Shown piece by piece: positions 1-11,259 of a stretch of DNA of 64,000 nt. Below the pieces are notes generated by a model. The model was not told the origin of the DNA and did no database searches. It saw nothing but the letters and a program-made list of their open reading frames with translations. Both the position numbers and the translations under genes were made by a program. The DNA comes from Streptomyces cinnamoneus (GTDB lineage Bacteria; Actinomycetota; Actinomycetes; Streptomycetales; Streptomycetaceae): contig NZ_BMVB01000007.1 of assembly GCF_014650495.1 (NCBI RefSeq), forward strand, positions 186,001-250,000, given 5' to 3'. Each line of letters opens with the position of its first letter. Position 1 is the stretch's first letter.

Positions 1-581
1 CCACCAAGGACGAGATCCGCGCCGAGGCCGAGCGGCGCGGCCTGGCCGTGGCGAAGAAGCCCGACAGCCACGACATCTGCTTCATCGCCGACGGCGACAC
101 CCAGGGCTTCCTGGCCAAGCGCCTGGGCAAGGCCGAGGGCGACATCGTCGACGAGTCCGGCACCAAGATCGGCACCCACGAGGGGGCCTACGGCTTCACC
201 ATCGGCCAGCGCAAGGGCCTGCGCATCGGCCACCCCGCCCCGGACGGCAAGCCGCGCTACGTCCTGGACATCTCCCCGGTGAACAACACGGTGACGGTCG
301 GCCCGGCGGCGTCCCTGGACGTCTCGGCGCTGACGGCGATCAAGCCGCGCTGGTGCGGGGCCGCCCCGCAGGGCCCGGGCACGTACACCGCCCAGCTGCG
401 GGCGCACGGCGGCGAGACCGAGGTGACGGCGGAGCTGGTCGGCGACGAGCTCCGGGTGACCTTCACCGAGCCGGTCCGCGGCGTGGCCCCGGGCCAGGCG
501 ATCGTGCTCTACGACGACACGCGCGTGGTCGGCTCGGCGACGATCGCGGCGACGGAGCGGGTGCGGGCGCAGAGCGCCTGA
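1..581 (+). CDS. mnmA: tRNA-specific 2-thiouridylase MnmA, C-terminal part (5' end outside window)
   Basis: This is the C-terminal half of the enzyme that thiolates U34 at C2 in the tRNAs for Lys, Glu and Gln. The frame is open from the first bases of the window, so the gene begins upstream. The stretch KPDSHDICFIADGD near the start is the family block that holds the second catalytic cysteine, and it is followed by GYGFTIGQRKGLRIG-like and PRYVLDI blocks that close the tRNA-binding C-terminal domain. The protein ends normally about 190 residues into the window. A strong hairpin follows the stop. Family assignment is secure; the N-terminal PP-loop cannot be seen. Confidence 0.95.
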   Translation, partial: TKDEIRAEAERRGLAVAKKPDSHDICFIADGDTQGFLAKRLGKAEGDIVDESGTKIGTHEGAYGFTIGQRKGLRIGHPAPDGKPRYVLDISPVNNTVTVGPAASLDVSALTAIKPRWCGAAPQGPGTYTAQLRAHGGETEVTAELVGDELRVTFTEPVRGVAPGQAIVLYDDTRVVGSATIAATERVRAQSA

Positions 582-594
582 GGCGTCCCGGACG

Positions 595-631
595 CCGGAG
601 GCGGGGGTCGCTCACGAGCCCCCGCCTCCGG
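595..631. terminator. Bidirectional hairpin between mnmA and the convergent secreted-protein gene
   Basis: A perfect 13-bp inverted repeat (arms 595-607 and 619-631, loop 11 nt, arm CCGGAGGCGGGGG) sits 14 nt after the mnmA stop and 9 nt before the stop of the convergent gene at 640. Only a short TTT follows on the + side, which is usual for Streptomyces terminators. Confidence 0.8.
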
Positions 632-639
632 TTTCGGGA

Positions 640-1260
640 TCAGTGCTCGATCGTCCGCAGGACGTTGGTGACCTCGCACTTGCCGCCGCTGTTCGGGGAG
701 CCCGGCTTGGGGACGTACGGGGTGGAGACGTCGAGCGTGCTCGTCTTGCCCGGCATCACGTAGGGCATCGACGGGTTGCGGGTGGTGACGGTGCCGTCGG
801 GGGCGGTGAACTTCACCGTCAGGCGGTAGGTGTACTTGAGCGTGGCGCTGCTGTTGGTGGCGCTGAGCTTGGCCGTGATGCCCAGGCGGTCGGTGTAGGC
901 GCAGTCGTTGATCTTGACGTCGCGCATGGCGTCGTTGCGGCTGCCGCCGGAGCCGCCGATGGTGGTCGACGAGCCGCCCGTCGTGGAGTCGCCCGAGGTG
1001 CCGGACGTGGTGGTGCCGCCGGTGGTCGTGCCACCGCTGGTCGTACCGCCGCTCGTGGTGCTGCCGAACGTGCCGCCGGAGGAGTCGCCGCCGGTGGTGC
1101 CGCTGCTGGTGCCGCCGCTGGTCGACGAGCCGCCCGAGGAGGAGCTGCTGCTGTGGCTGGATCCGCCACCGCAGCTGCCGCCGTGGTGACCGCGTGCGCC
1201 CGTCAGGGCGACGACGACGAGTGCGCTGACGGCGACCGCGCGGGCATGACGAAGCTTCAC
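640..1260 (-). CDS. Secreted protein with Ser/Thr/Gly-rich linker (paralogue of the next gene)
   Basis: The 206-aa product has a signal peptide (basic MKLRHAR start, hydrophobic core at about 8-20). A strongly repetitive Ser/Thr/Gly region at about residues 30-105 follows, then a folded C-terminal domain of about 95 residues with two cysteines (in NDCAYTD and GGKCEV) that could form a disulfide. The GTG start is preceded by GGGGGAG about 9 nt upstream. The first cysteine after the signal peptide is preceded by GGS, a poor lipobox, so lipoprotein anchoring is doubtful here. The domain resembles small actinobacterial secreted beta-sandwich proteins of the DUF4352/FxLYD kind, but I do not recognise a specific family. 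The C-terminal domain matches the neighbouring gene closely, so the two arose by tandem duplication. Confidence 0.75.
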   Translation of the reverse strand: MKLRHARAVAVSALVVVALTGARGHHGGSCGGGSSHSSSSSSGGSSTSGGTSSGTTGGDSSGGTFGSTTSGGTTSGGTTTGGTTTSGTSGDSTTGGSSTTIGGSGGSRNDAMRDVKINDCAYTDRLGITAKLSATNSSATLKYTYRLTVKFTAPDGTVTTRNPSMPYVMPGKTSTLDVSTPYVPKPGSPNSGGKCEVTNVLRTIEH

Positions 1261-1472
1261 GCTGAGAACTCCCCCGTTGGAGTGGCTTGTTTTCGAAGTG
1301 GCTTGTTTCCCTGCTCGATTGACGAGCGCACGTCACGCTAACAACGCCTTTACAGGCCGCCAAATCCAGGAGCGTTCTGTGACGCGGTCGCGACGGAACG
1401 GGTTCCGAACCAGAACGCGAGCTGGCCGAAAACAGGCCATAGGGGCCCTGCCGGGGCAAGGCCCCCGCGGGC

Positions 1473-1928
1473 TCAGCCGATGCTGCGGACCACGTCGGTG
1501 ATCTCGCACTTGGCGCCGGTGGTGGAAGCCCCCGGCTTGGGGGTGTACGGGGTCGCGACGTCGGCCGTGTCGGTGCGGCCGGGGCGGACGTAGGGGAGGG
1601 AGGGGGTCTGGGTGGCCAGGGGAGTGCCGTCCGGGGCCGTGAACTTCACGGTGACCTTGTACGTGTAGGACGCCGTCGCACTGCCGTTGGTGGCGCTCAG
1701 CTGGGCCGTGATGCCCTTCTTGTCGGCATATGCGCAATTGGAGATCTCGACGTCCCTGCGGGCGTCGCCGGCATCGTCCTCGCCGGTCGCGGTGCCGGCG
1801 GTGGGCGTGGCGTCCGAGCCAGAGCCCTGCTCGCCCGAATCGCTGCTGCATCCGCTCCCGCTCGCCCCGGTGAGGGCGATGACGGCGAATCCGGACACGG
1901 CGGCGGCGCGGAGGTAACGAAGCTTCAC
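1473..1928 (-). CDS. Putative secreted lipoprotein, paralogue of the preceding gene
   Basis: The 151-aa product begins MKLRYLRAAAVSGF and has a hydrophobic signal core followed by GASGSGC, so Cys27 is a plausible though imperfect lipidation site. A short Ser/Glu/Thr-rich linker leads to a C-terminal domain of about 95 residues. That domain shares the blocks NCAYADKKGITAQLSATN, KFTAPDGT and CEITDVVRSIG with the gene at 640-1260, including both cysteines. The main difference between the copies is linker length: about 25 residues here against about 75 there. The function is unknown and an extracytoplasmic binding or structural role is the most that can be inferred. The ribosome-binding site before the GTG is weak. 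Confidence 0.75.
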   Translation of the reverse strand: MKLRYLRAAAVSGFAVIALTGASGSGCSSDSGEQGSGSDATPTAGTATGEDDAGDARRDVEISNCAYADKKGITAQLSATNGSATASYTYKVTVKFTAPDGTPLATQTPSLPYVRPGRTDTADVATPYTPKPGASTTGAKCEITDVVRSIG

Positions 1929-2164
1929 TATGGCTGCTCTCAGTAAATTGCTTGGATTTGCGCCCGTTGTGGGGGATGGGGGAGGGCGTGTCGGCGGGGT
2001 CGCCGACGGGCCCCGTCACGTTAGACAGCCCGTCGGCCCATGGCCATACCGGCGGTAACACCGTGATGGGTTTGCGATACAACAGATTCCGAACCCTGAC
2101 CGGGGGCCGGTTTAAACCCGTGCATAGCCACCGACCCGCGTCTATGCGGCGTACCGTGGCGCTT

Positions 2165-2704
2165 ATGAACATCACCGTCTTCTGCTCCGCCGCCGACCTC
2201 GACGACCGCTACACCGCACCGGCCCGCGAGTTCGCGGCCCTCATCGGCAAGGGCGGGCACACGCTGGTGTGGGGCGGGTCGGAGTCGGGGCTGATGAAGG
2301 TGATGGCCGACGGCGTGCAGGACCACGGCGGGCGCCTGGTGGGGGTCACGGTGGAGTTCCTCGCCGCGAAGGCCCGCAAGAACGCCGACGAGATGCTGGT
2401 GACCGAGGACCTCGCCGCCCGCAAGGCGCAGTTGCTGGCGCGCGGCGACGCCGTCGTCGTCATGGTGGGCGGCACCGGCACCCTGGACGAGGCCACGGAG
2501 ATCCTGGAGCTGAAGAAGCACGGACTGCACGACAAGCCCGTGGTGCTGCTGAACGCGGCCGGCTTCTACGACGGTCTCAAGCAGCAGTTCCAGCGGATGG
2601 AGGCGGAGGGCTTCCTGCCGCTCCCCCTCACCGACCTGGTCTTCTTCGCCGAGGACGGCGTGGGGGCGATGACCTACCTGGAGGAGTCCGCAAGGGTGCG
2701 CTAG
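2165..2704 (+). CDS. LOG-family protein (TIGR00730-like, Rossmann fold)
   Basis: The 179-aa product belongs to the LOG (Lonely Guy)/lysine-decarboxylase-like family. Members hydrolyse nucleoside 5'-monophosphates of cytokinin type or act as pyrimidine/purine nucleotide 5'-monophosphate nucleosidases. The visible family blocks are a glycine-rich GGSESGLMKVMADGV at about residues 37-52 and VGGTGTLDE at about 107-115, which corresponds to the PGGxGTxxE catalytic and nucleotide-binding motif with Val for Pro. I chose the ATG at 2165 because the protein aligns from MNITVFCS. A TACCGT -10-like hexamer at 2152-2157 lies 7 nt before it, which suggests a leaderless transcript. An upstream in-frame extension to 1952 has no protein-like character. 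Confidence 0.85.
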   Translation: MNITVFCSAADLDDRYTAPAREFAALIGKGGHTLVWGGSESGLMKVMADGVQDHGGRLVGVTVEFLAAKARKNADEMLVTEDLAARKAQLLARGDAVVVMVGGTGTLDEATEILELKKHGLHDKPVVLLNAAGFYDGLKQQFQRMEAEGFLPLPLTDLVFFAEDGVGAMTYLEESARVR

Positions 2705-2718
2705 GGCAAGCTGGGGAC

Positions 2719-3417
2719 ATGGCAACACATCTGATCACCGGTGCAGGCTCGGGAATCGGCGAGGCGGTCGCCCAGCGCCTGCACGAGCGCGGCGACGAAC
2801 TGTGGCTCGTGGCGCGGGACGCGGGCCGGGCCAAGGACCTGGCCGCACGGTTCCCCGGCGCCCACACGCTCGTGGCCGACCTCGACACCCCCGACCGGCT
2901 CTCCTGGGCCCTCAGCCACCAGACCCTGCCCGACCGGCTCGACTCCCTCCTGCACATCGCCGGCATCTCGGACCTCGGCGCGGTCGGCGAGCTGAGCACG
3001 AAGCGGTGGAACCGCACGCTCGCCGTCAACCTGGTCGCGCCGGCCGAGCTGACCCGCCTGCTCCTGCCGCAGCTGCGCATCTCCCGCGGCCACGTCGTCT
3101 TCCTCAACTCCGGTGCCGGGGTGACCGCGCGCCCCGAGTGGGGCGCGTACGCCGCGAGCAAGCACGGCCTGAAGGCGCTGGCCGACTCCCTGCGCGGCGA
3201 GGAGCACACCAACGGCGTGCGCGTCACGAGCGTCTACCCCGGCCGCGTGGCCACGCCCATGCAGGCCGGCGTGCAGCAGCAGGAGGGCAACGCCTACACG
3301 CCGGACAAGTGGATCGCCCCCTCGTCGGTCGCGGCGACCGTGCTGCTGGCCCTCGACCTGCCGCGCGACGCGGAGATCCACGACCTCTCCGTCCGCCCCG
3401 GGTACTCGGGAAGCTGA
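2719..3417 (+). CDS. Short-chain dehydrogenase/reductase
   Basis: The 232-aa product is a classical SDR. The N-terminal TGAGSGIG (residues 6-13) binds NAD(P), the HIAG block replaces NNAG, a serine lies in the NSGAG block, and the catalytic pair is in YAASK (Tyr and Lys). The substrate is not predictable from sequence. The ATG at 2719 has GGGGA about 4 nt upstream and follows the LOG gene stop by 14 nt, so the two are probably cotranscribed. The C-terminus ends RPGYSGS, a typical pattern in actinobacterial members. Confidence 0.9.
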   Translation: MATHLITGAGSGIGEAVAQRLHERGDELWLVARDAGRAKDLAARFPGAHTLVADLDTPDRLSWALSHQTLPDRLDSLLHIAGISDLGAVGELSTKRWNRTLAVNLVAPAELTRLLLPQLRISRGHVVFLNSGAGVTARPEWGAYAASKHGLKALADSLRGEEHTNGVRVTSVYPGRVATPMQAGVQQQEGNAYTPDKWIAPSSVAATVLLALDLPRDAEIHDLSVRPGYSGS

Positions 3418-3448
3418 GCCGGAGGTCGCGGTCTCGTACCCTTCCTGG

Positions 3449-6741
<3,293 letters not shown>

Positions 6742-6914
6742 TGCCCGCATAGTCAGTGGGCATTACCCCTACAGCGCATACCAGATGGCTGCAGAAGGCC
6801 GGATCCCATTCGGGCAACCGCTGCCGATCGCTGCCCGCCGTAGCCTTCTGCGCCCTACTGTTGAGATGTGCGCCTGCCGTGGCGCGGGCACCGCCGGCTG
6901 TGAGAGGGACGGGC

Positions 6915-9020
6915 ATGAAACCCACCGACAGCGCCGAACCGGCATCGCGGCCGCGCCGGCTATCCCCGCCCGCGCTGCCCACGGTCTGCGTGGCCCTGGC
7001 CGCGCTGGCGTTCACCGTCGGGACGTTCCGCGCGCTCGTCACGGACCGGGCCCTCTTCCCCGGGGGCACCGTCGGCTGGTCGCTGGCGGCGCTCACCGGG
7101 CTCATCGTCGCCCATCTCGTCGCCCTCGGGCGCGACCGCTGGTGGGGCGGCACCGGATCCGGTGCCGCCCTGACCCTGGCCGTCCTGCTGCTCTACGGCT
7201 GGGTCCCCTCCGCCCTCACCAGCATCGCGGTCGTCACCCTGGTGGCCACCGCCCGGCGCCACCGATGGCGGCAGGCGTTACTGCACGGCGCGGTCGACAT
7301 CCTCGGCATCGCCGCCGCCGGACTCGCCCTCGCCGCCTGCGGCGTCACCGCCGCCGTCGAGGACCCCTGGCTGCCCGACACCTGGCGGGTCTCCGCCGCC
7401 CCCAGGGTCGCCCTCGCCGCGTTCCTCTACCTCGCCGTCACCCGCGCCCTGCTCTGGTACTCCATGGCCCCGCGCGCCGCGCTGACCAGCATCGCCCGCA
7501 CGGCCCTCATGCGGCAGGCCCTGGTCGGCGGTGCTCTCCTCGGCATCGCCCCGCTCATCGCCGTCGTCGCCGACCACGCGCCCCTGCTGCTGCCGCTCTT
7601 CGCGGTGCCCCTCATCGCCCTGGACTCCACCCTCTGGATCGCCCGCGCCCGCGCCGAGGAGCAGCTGCGCGACCCCCTCACCGGCCTGCCCAACCGCCAG
7701 TGGCTGCTGGAGCGCACCTGGACCGCCCTGGACGAGGCCGAGCGCGCCGGGGACCGCGCCGCGCTCGTCCTGATCGACCTCGACCGCTTCCGGTCCGTCA
7801 ACGACACCCTCGGGCACCTCGCCGGTGACCGGCTGCTCCTCCAGATAGCCGAACGGCTGCGCCTCGCCCTCCCGCGCGACGCCGAGGCCGCCCGCCTCGG
7901 CGGCGACGAGTTCGCCGTGCTGCTGCCCACCGCCGACTCCCTCACCAGCGCCCAGCGGGTGGCCCGTGCGCTCGTCGCCGACCTGGGCTCGCCCCTCGAC
8001 CTCGACGGACTCACCCTCGTCCTGGAGGCCAGCGCGGGCGTGGCCGTCTACCCCGACCACGCGCTCGACGCGGAAGGGCTCCTGCGCCGCGCCGACGTGG
8101 CGATGTACCAGGCCAAGCGCGACCGCAGCGGCGTCGAGGTCTACGAGGCCCGCCGCGACGGCAACACCCCCGACCGGCTCGGCCTGTTGGGCGACCTCCG
8201 GCGCGCCCTGGACGCCGGCGACGTCGAGCTGCACTACCAGCCCAAGGTCGGCTTCGACGGCCATGTGGAGGGGCTGGAGGCGCTCGTGCGGTGGGTCCAC
8301 CCCGAGCGGGGCCGGGTCTCGCCGGACGAGTTCATCGCCATCGCGGAGTCCTCCGGGCTCATGCCCCGGCTGACCGAGTACGTCCTGGAGACCGCCCTGT
8401 GCCAGGTCGCCAAGTGGCGGGCCATGGGCCTGGAGGTCCCGGTCGCCGTCAACGTCTCGCCGCGCGACGTCCACACCCCCGGCTTCGCCGGCTCGGTCGC
8501 CGCCCGGCTCGCCCGGCACGGCGTCCCCGCCGGGGCGCTGCAGCTGGAGATAACCGAGCACGTCCTGCTGGAGGACCCCCAGCGGGCCGCGGACACCCTG
8601 GCCGGCCTCACCGGCCACGGCGTGAAGATGTCCCTCGACGACTTCGGGACGGGCTACTCCTCGCTCGTCCACCTGCGCCGGCTGCCGGTGAGCGAGCTCA
8701 AGATCGACCGTTCGTTCGTCGCCCGGCTCGCCATCGACAACGAGGACGCCGAGATCGTCCGGTGCACCCTCGACCTCGCCCATTCGCTCGGGCTGCTGGT
8801 CGTCGCGGAGGGCGTGGAGGACGACGAGACCTGGGAGCGGCTGCGCGACCTGGGGTGCGACGCGGTGCAGGGCTGGCTGGTGGCCGCCGCGATGCCGCCG
8901 GACGAGACGACGGCCTGGCTGCGGCTGCGCCACGAGTCCGGGTGGCGCCGGGAGCACGAGCCGCTGGCGGCCGCGGCGGCCGAAGCGGCCGAGGAGGACG
9001 CCGACCAGCCGGTGACGTAG
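6915..9020 (+). CDS. rmdB: Membrane-bound GGDEF-EAL protein, c-di-GMP phosphodiesterase of the RmdB type
   Basis: The 701-aa product has an N-terminal membrane region of about 8 hydrophobic segments (residues 20-240), a GGDEF domain with the intact signature RLGGDEF at about 329-333, and an EAL domain with EAL at about 455-457. The residues expected for an active phosphodiesterase are present: LEITEHV, DDFGTGYSS near 575, LKIDRSFV, AEGVE and QGW. No RxxD inhibitory site lies before GGDEF. Its position next to ligA matches SCO5495, described as RmdB, a c-di-GMP phosphodiesterase affecting colony morphology and development in S. coelicolor. The ATG at 6915 follows GAGAGGGA by 7 nt; the 173-nt gap after ligA holds no gene. 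Confidence 0.9.
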   Translation: MKPTDSAEPASRPRRLSPPALPTVCVALAALAFTVGTFRALVTDRALFPGGTVGWSLAALTGLIVAHLVALGRDRWWGGTGSGAALTLAVLLLYGWVPSALTSIAVVTLVATARRHRWRQALLHGAVDILGIAAAGLALAACGVTAAVEDPWLPDTWRVSAAPRVALAAFLYLAVTRALLWYSMAPRAALTSIARTALMRQALVGGALLGIAPLIAVVADHAPLLLPLFAVPLIALDSTLWIARARAEEQLRDPLTGLPNRQWLLERTWTALDEAERAGDRAALVLIDLDRFRSVNDTLGHLAGDRLLLQIAERLRLALPRDAEAARLGGDEFAVLLPTADSLTSAQRVARALVADLGSPLDLDGLTLVLEASAGVAVYPDHALDAEGLLRRADVAMYQAKRDRSGVEVYEARRDGNTPDRLGLLGDLRRALDAGDVELHYQPKVGFDGHVEGLEALVRWVHPERGRVSPDEFIAIAESSGLMPRLTEYVLETALCQVAKWRAMGLEVPVAVNVSPRDVHTPGFAGSVAARLARHGVPAGALQLEITEHVLLEDPQRAADTLAGLTGHGVKMSLDDFGTGYSSLVHLRRLPVSELKIDRSFVARLAIDNEDAEIVRCTLDLAHSLGLLVVAEGVEDDETWERLRDLGCDAVQGWLVAAAMPPDETTAWLRLRHESGWRREHEPLAAAAAEAAEEDADQPVT

Positions 9021-9032
9021 CGGCGGGCGGCG

Positions 9033-9050
9033 CGGCCGGTTTTCCGGCCG
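9033..9050. terminator. Hairpin after the GGDEF-EAL gene
   Basis: CGGCCGG, a TTTT loop and CCGGCCG form a 7-bp perfect stem 13 nt after the stop codon. It is a plausible Streptomyces-type terminator without a U tract. Confidence 0.5.
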
Positions 9051-9054
9051 GGCA

Positions 9055-9098
9055 GGGCGAAGATCCACGTGCCGTCGGGCGAAGATCCACCTGCCGCC
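9055..9098. repeat. Two tandem 22-bp direct repeats before gatC
   Basis: The unit begins GGGCGAAGATCCAC and occurs at 9055 and 9077 with two base differences. It lies directly upstream of the palindrome at 9099-9113 and the putative gat promoter. The role is unknown. Confidence 0.6.
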
Positions 9099-9139
9099 GC
9101 GAAACCGTTTCGCAGGCACGGGCGGCGGCGCCATAGGAT
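9099..9139 (+). promoter_or_regulatory. Putative gatCAB promoter with LacI-type palindrome
   Basis: A perfect 15-bp palindrome, GCGAAACCGTTTCGC (9099-9113), stands upstream of a TAGGAT -10-like hexamer (9134-9139). The core GAAAC-N-GTTTC resembles operators of LacI/GalR-family repressors. No LacI-family gene lies in the window, so the partner is unknown. The -10 assignment is only by hexamer match, and no good -35 is visible because the palindrome covers that position. Confidence 0.4.
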
Positions 9140-9188
9140 TGGGGCGAAAGCCGTACGCCCACCACCACCCACCCTTGAGGATCGCTGC

Positions 9189-9485
9189 ATGCCTGGCATC
9201 ACGCGCGAGGAGGTCGCCCACCTCGCCCGGCTGTCGCGTCTGGAGCTGAAGGCCGAAGAGCTCGACCACTTCGCCGAACAGCTCGACGTGATCATCGGCG
9301 CGGTCGCCCGCGTTTCCGATGTGGCCGACGAGGACGTCCCCCCGACCTCCCACCCGCTGCCCCTGACCAACGTCATGCGGCCGGACGAGGTCCGCCCGTC
9401 GCTGACCCCCGAGGAGGCGCTCTCCGGCGCCCCCGCCCAGGAGCAGCAGCGTTTCAAGGTGCCGCAGATCCTGGGGGAGGACTGA
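9189..9485 (+). CDS. gatC: Glutamyl/aspartyl-tRNA amidotransferase subunit GatC
   Basis: This is the small (98 aa) subunit of the GatCAB complex that converts Glu-tRNA(Gln) and Asp-tRNA(Asn) to the amidated forms. The family pattern [17 protein letters not shown] lies at the N-terminus, and the [10 protein letters not shown] and FKVPQIL blocks at the C-terminus wrap around GatA in known structures. The ATG at 9189 follows GAGGATC. It lies 4 nt before gatA, so the pair is translationally linked. Confidence 0.95.
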   Translation: MPGITREEVAHLARLSRLELKAEELDHFAEQLDVIIGAVARVSDVADEDVPPTSHPLPLTNVMRPDEVRPSLTPEEALSGAPAQEQQRFKVPQILGED

Positions 9486-9489
9486 CCAC

Positions 9490-10983
9490 ATGACGGAGAT
9501 CATCAAGCTCACCGCCGCGGAGATCGCCGCGAAGGTGGCCTCCGGCGAGCTCACGGCCGTCGAGGTCGCCGAGGCCCACCTGGCCCGCATCGAGGCCGTC
9601 GACGAGAAGGTCCACGCCTTCCTGCACGTCGACCGCGAGGGCGCGCTCGCCCAGGCGCGCGAGGTCGACGCCAAGCGCGAGCGCGGCGAGAAGCTCGGCC
9701 CGCTGGCCGGCGTCCCGCTCGCCCTGAAGGACATCTTCACCACCAAGGGCGTCCCGACCACCGTCGGCTCCAAGATCCTCGAAGGCTGGATCCCGCCGTA
9801 CGACGCGACGCTCACCAAGCGTCTGAAGGACGCCGACGTCGTCATCCTCGGCAAGACCAACATGGACGAGTTCGCCATGGGGTCCTCCACCGAGAACAGC
9901 GCCTACGGCCCCACCGGCAACCCCTGGGACCTCACCAAGATCCCCGGCGGCTCCGGCGGCGGTTCCTCCGCGGCGCTCGCCGCCTACGAGGCCCCCCTGG
10001 CCATCGGCACGGACACCGGCGGCTCCATCCGCCAGCCCGCCGCCGTCACCGGCACGGTCGGCGTCAAGCCCACCTACGGCGCGGTCTCCCGCTACGGCAT
10101 GGTGGCCTTCTCGTCCTCCCTCGACCAGGGCGGTCCCTGTGCCCGCACGGTCCTGGACGCGGCCCTGCTGCACGAGGTCATCGCCGGCCACGACCCGCTG
10201 GACTCCACCTCCATCGACGCCCCGGTCCCGCCGGTCGTCGAGGCCGCCCGCAACGGCTCCGTCGCCGGCATGCGCGTCGGCGTCGTCAAGCAGTTCCGCG
10301 GCGAGGGCTACCAGGCCGGTGTCATCCAGCGCTTCGACGAGTCCGTGGAGCTCCTCAAGGAGCTCGGCGCCGAGATCGTCGAGCTGGACTGCCCGTCCTT
10401 CGACCTGGCGCTGGCCGCGTACTACCTCATCGCGCCGTCCGAGTGCTCCTCGAACCTGGCCCGCTTCGACGCCATGCGCTACGGCCTGCGCGTCGGCGAC
10501 GACGGCACCCGTTCGGCCGAGGACGTCACCGCCCTGACCCGCGAGGCCGGCTTCGGTCCCGAGGTCAAGCGCCGCGTCATGCTCGGCACCTACGCGCTGA
10601 GCTCCGGCTACTACGACGCGTACTACGGCTCCGCGCAGAAGGTCCGCACGCTCATCTCGCGCGACTTCGACACCGCTTTCGAGCAGGTCGACGTGATCGT
10701 CTCCCCGACCACGCCGACCACCGCCTTCGCGATCGGCGAGCGCGCGGACGACCCGATGGCGATGTACCTCGCGGACCTGTGCACCATCCCGACCAACCTG
10801 GCGGGCAACTCCGCCATGTCGCTGCCCTGTGGCCTCGCGCCCGAGGACGGGCTGCCGGTCGGTCTGCAGATCATCGCTCCCGCCATGAAGGACGACCGGC
10901 TCTACAAGGTCGGTGCCGCGGTCGAGGCCGCGTTCACCGAGCGCTGGGGCCACCCGATTCTCGAGGAGGCACCGTCGCTGTGA
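9490..10983 (+). CDS. gatA: Glutamyl/aspartyl-tRNA amidotransferase subunit GatA
   Basis: This 497-aa amidase-signature subunit releases ammonia from glutamine for transfer to the misacylated tRNA. The catalytic Lys-cisSer-Ser triad is visible: Lys in ALKDIF, the cis-Ser in the GSGGGSSAA block, and the nucleophilic Ser in [13 protein letters not shown]. Length and the ending EEAPSL are normal for the family. The stop codon overlaps the GTG of the next small gene (GTGA), so that gene is coupled to gatA. Confidence 0.97.
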   Translation: MTEIIKLTAAEIAAKVASGELTAVEVAEAHLARIEAVDEKVHAFLHVDREGALAQAREVDAKRERGEKLGPLAGVPLALKDIFTTKGVPTTVGSKILEGWIPPYDATLTKRLKDADVVILGKTNMDEFAMGSSTENSAYGPTGNPWDLTKIPGGSGGGSSAALAAYEAPLAIGTDTGGSIRQPAAVTGTVGVKPTYGAVSRYGMVAFSSSLDQGGPCARTVLDAALLHEVIAGHDPLDSTSIDAPVPPVVEAARNGSVAGMRVGVVKQFRGEGYQAGVIQRFDESVELLKELGAEIVELDCPSFDLALAAYYLIAPSECSSNLARFDAMRYGLRVGDDGTRSAEDVTALTREAGFGPEVKRRVMLGTYALSSGYYDAYYGSAQKVRTLISRDFDTAFEQVDVIVSPTTPTTAFAIGERADDPMAMYLADLCTIPTNLAGNSAMSLPCGLAPEDGLPVGLQIIAPAMKDDRLYKVGAAVEAAFTERWGHPILEEAPSL

Positions 10984-11234
10984 GCACCGACAAGAAGAGC
11001 GCGCTGACCAAGGCCAAGGGCTTCAAGAAGTCCAAGGCCGGCACGTACCTGTCCATCGGCACCACGCTGTTCGGTGCGATCAGCGTGGCCAAGCAGGCGA
11101 AGAAGGCGCGCGGCGAGCAGGACACCCTCCAGCTCGTGGACGCGGTCGTCTCCGCGGCCGCCATCGCCACCGGCGTCGCCCTGCTCGTCCGCGAGCTGCG
11201 CCGCATGAACAGCGACGACGTCCTCGCGGGCTGA
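10980..11234 (+). CDS. Small putative membrane protein embedded in the gat operon
   Basis: An 84-aa product is encoded between gatA and gatB. It starts [19 protein letters not shown], a very basic N-terminus. A weakly hydrophobic segment follows at about 22-36 ([15 protein letters not shown]), then a charged stretch, then a second hydrophobic segment at about 52-70 ([15 protein letters not shown]), ending [11 protein letters not shown]. It could be a small membrane or membrane-associated protein. Its GTG overlaps the gatA stop and gatB follows 25 nt later, so expression is tied to the amidotransferase. I recognise no functional family. Confidence 0.8.
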   Translation: MSTDKKSALTKAKGFKKSKAGTYLSIGTTLFGAISVAKQAKKARGEQDTLQLVDAVVSAAAIATGVALLVRELRRMNSDDVLAG

Positions 11235-11259
11235 GCCGGGACTGAGAGGTTAGTTTTCC

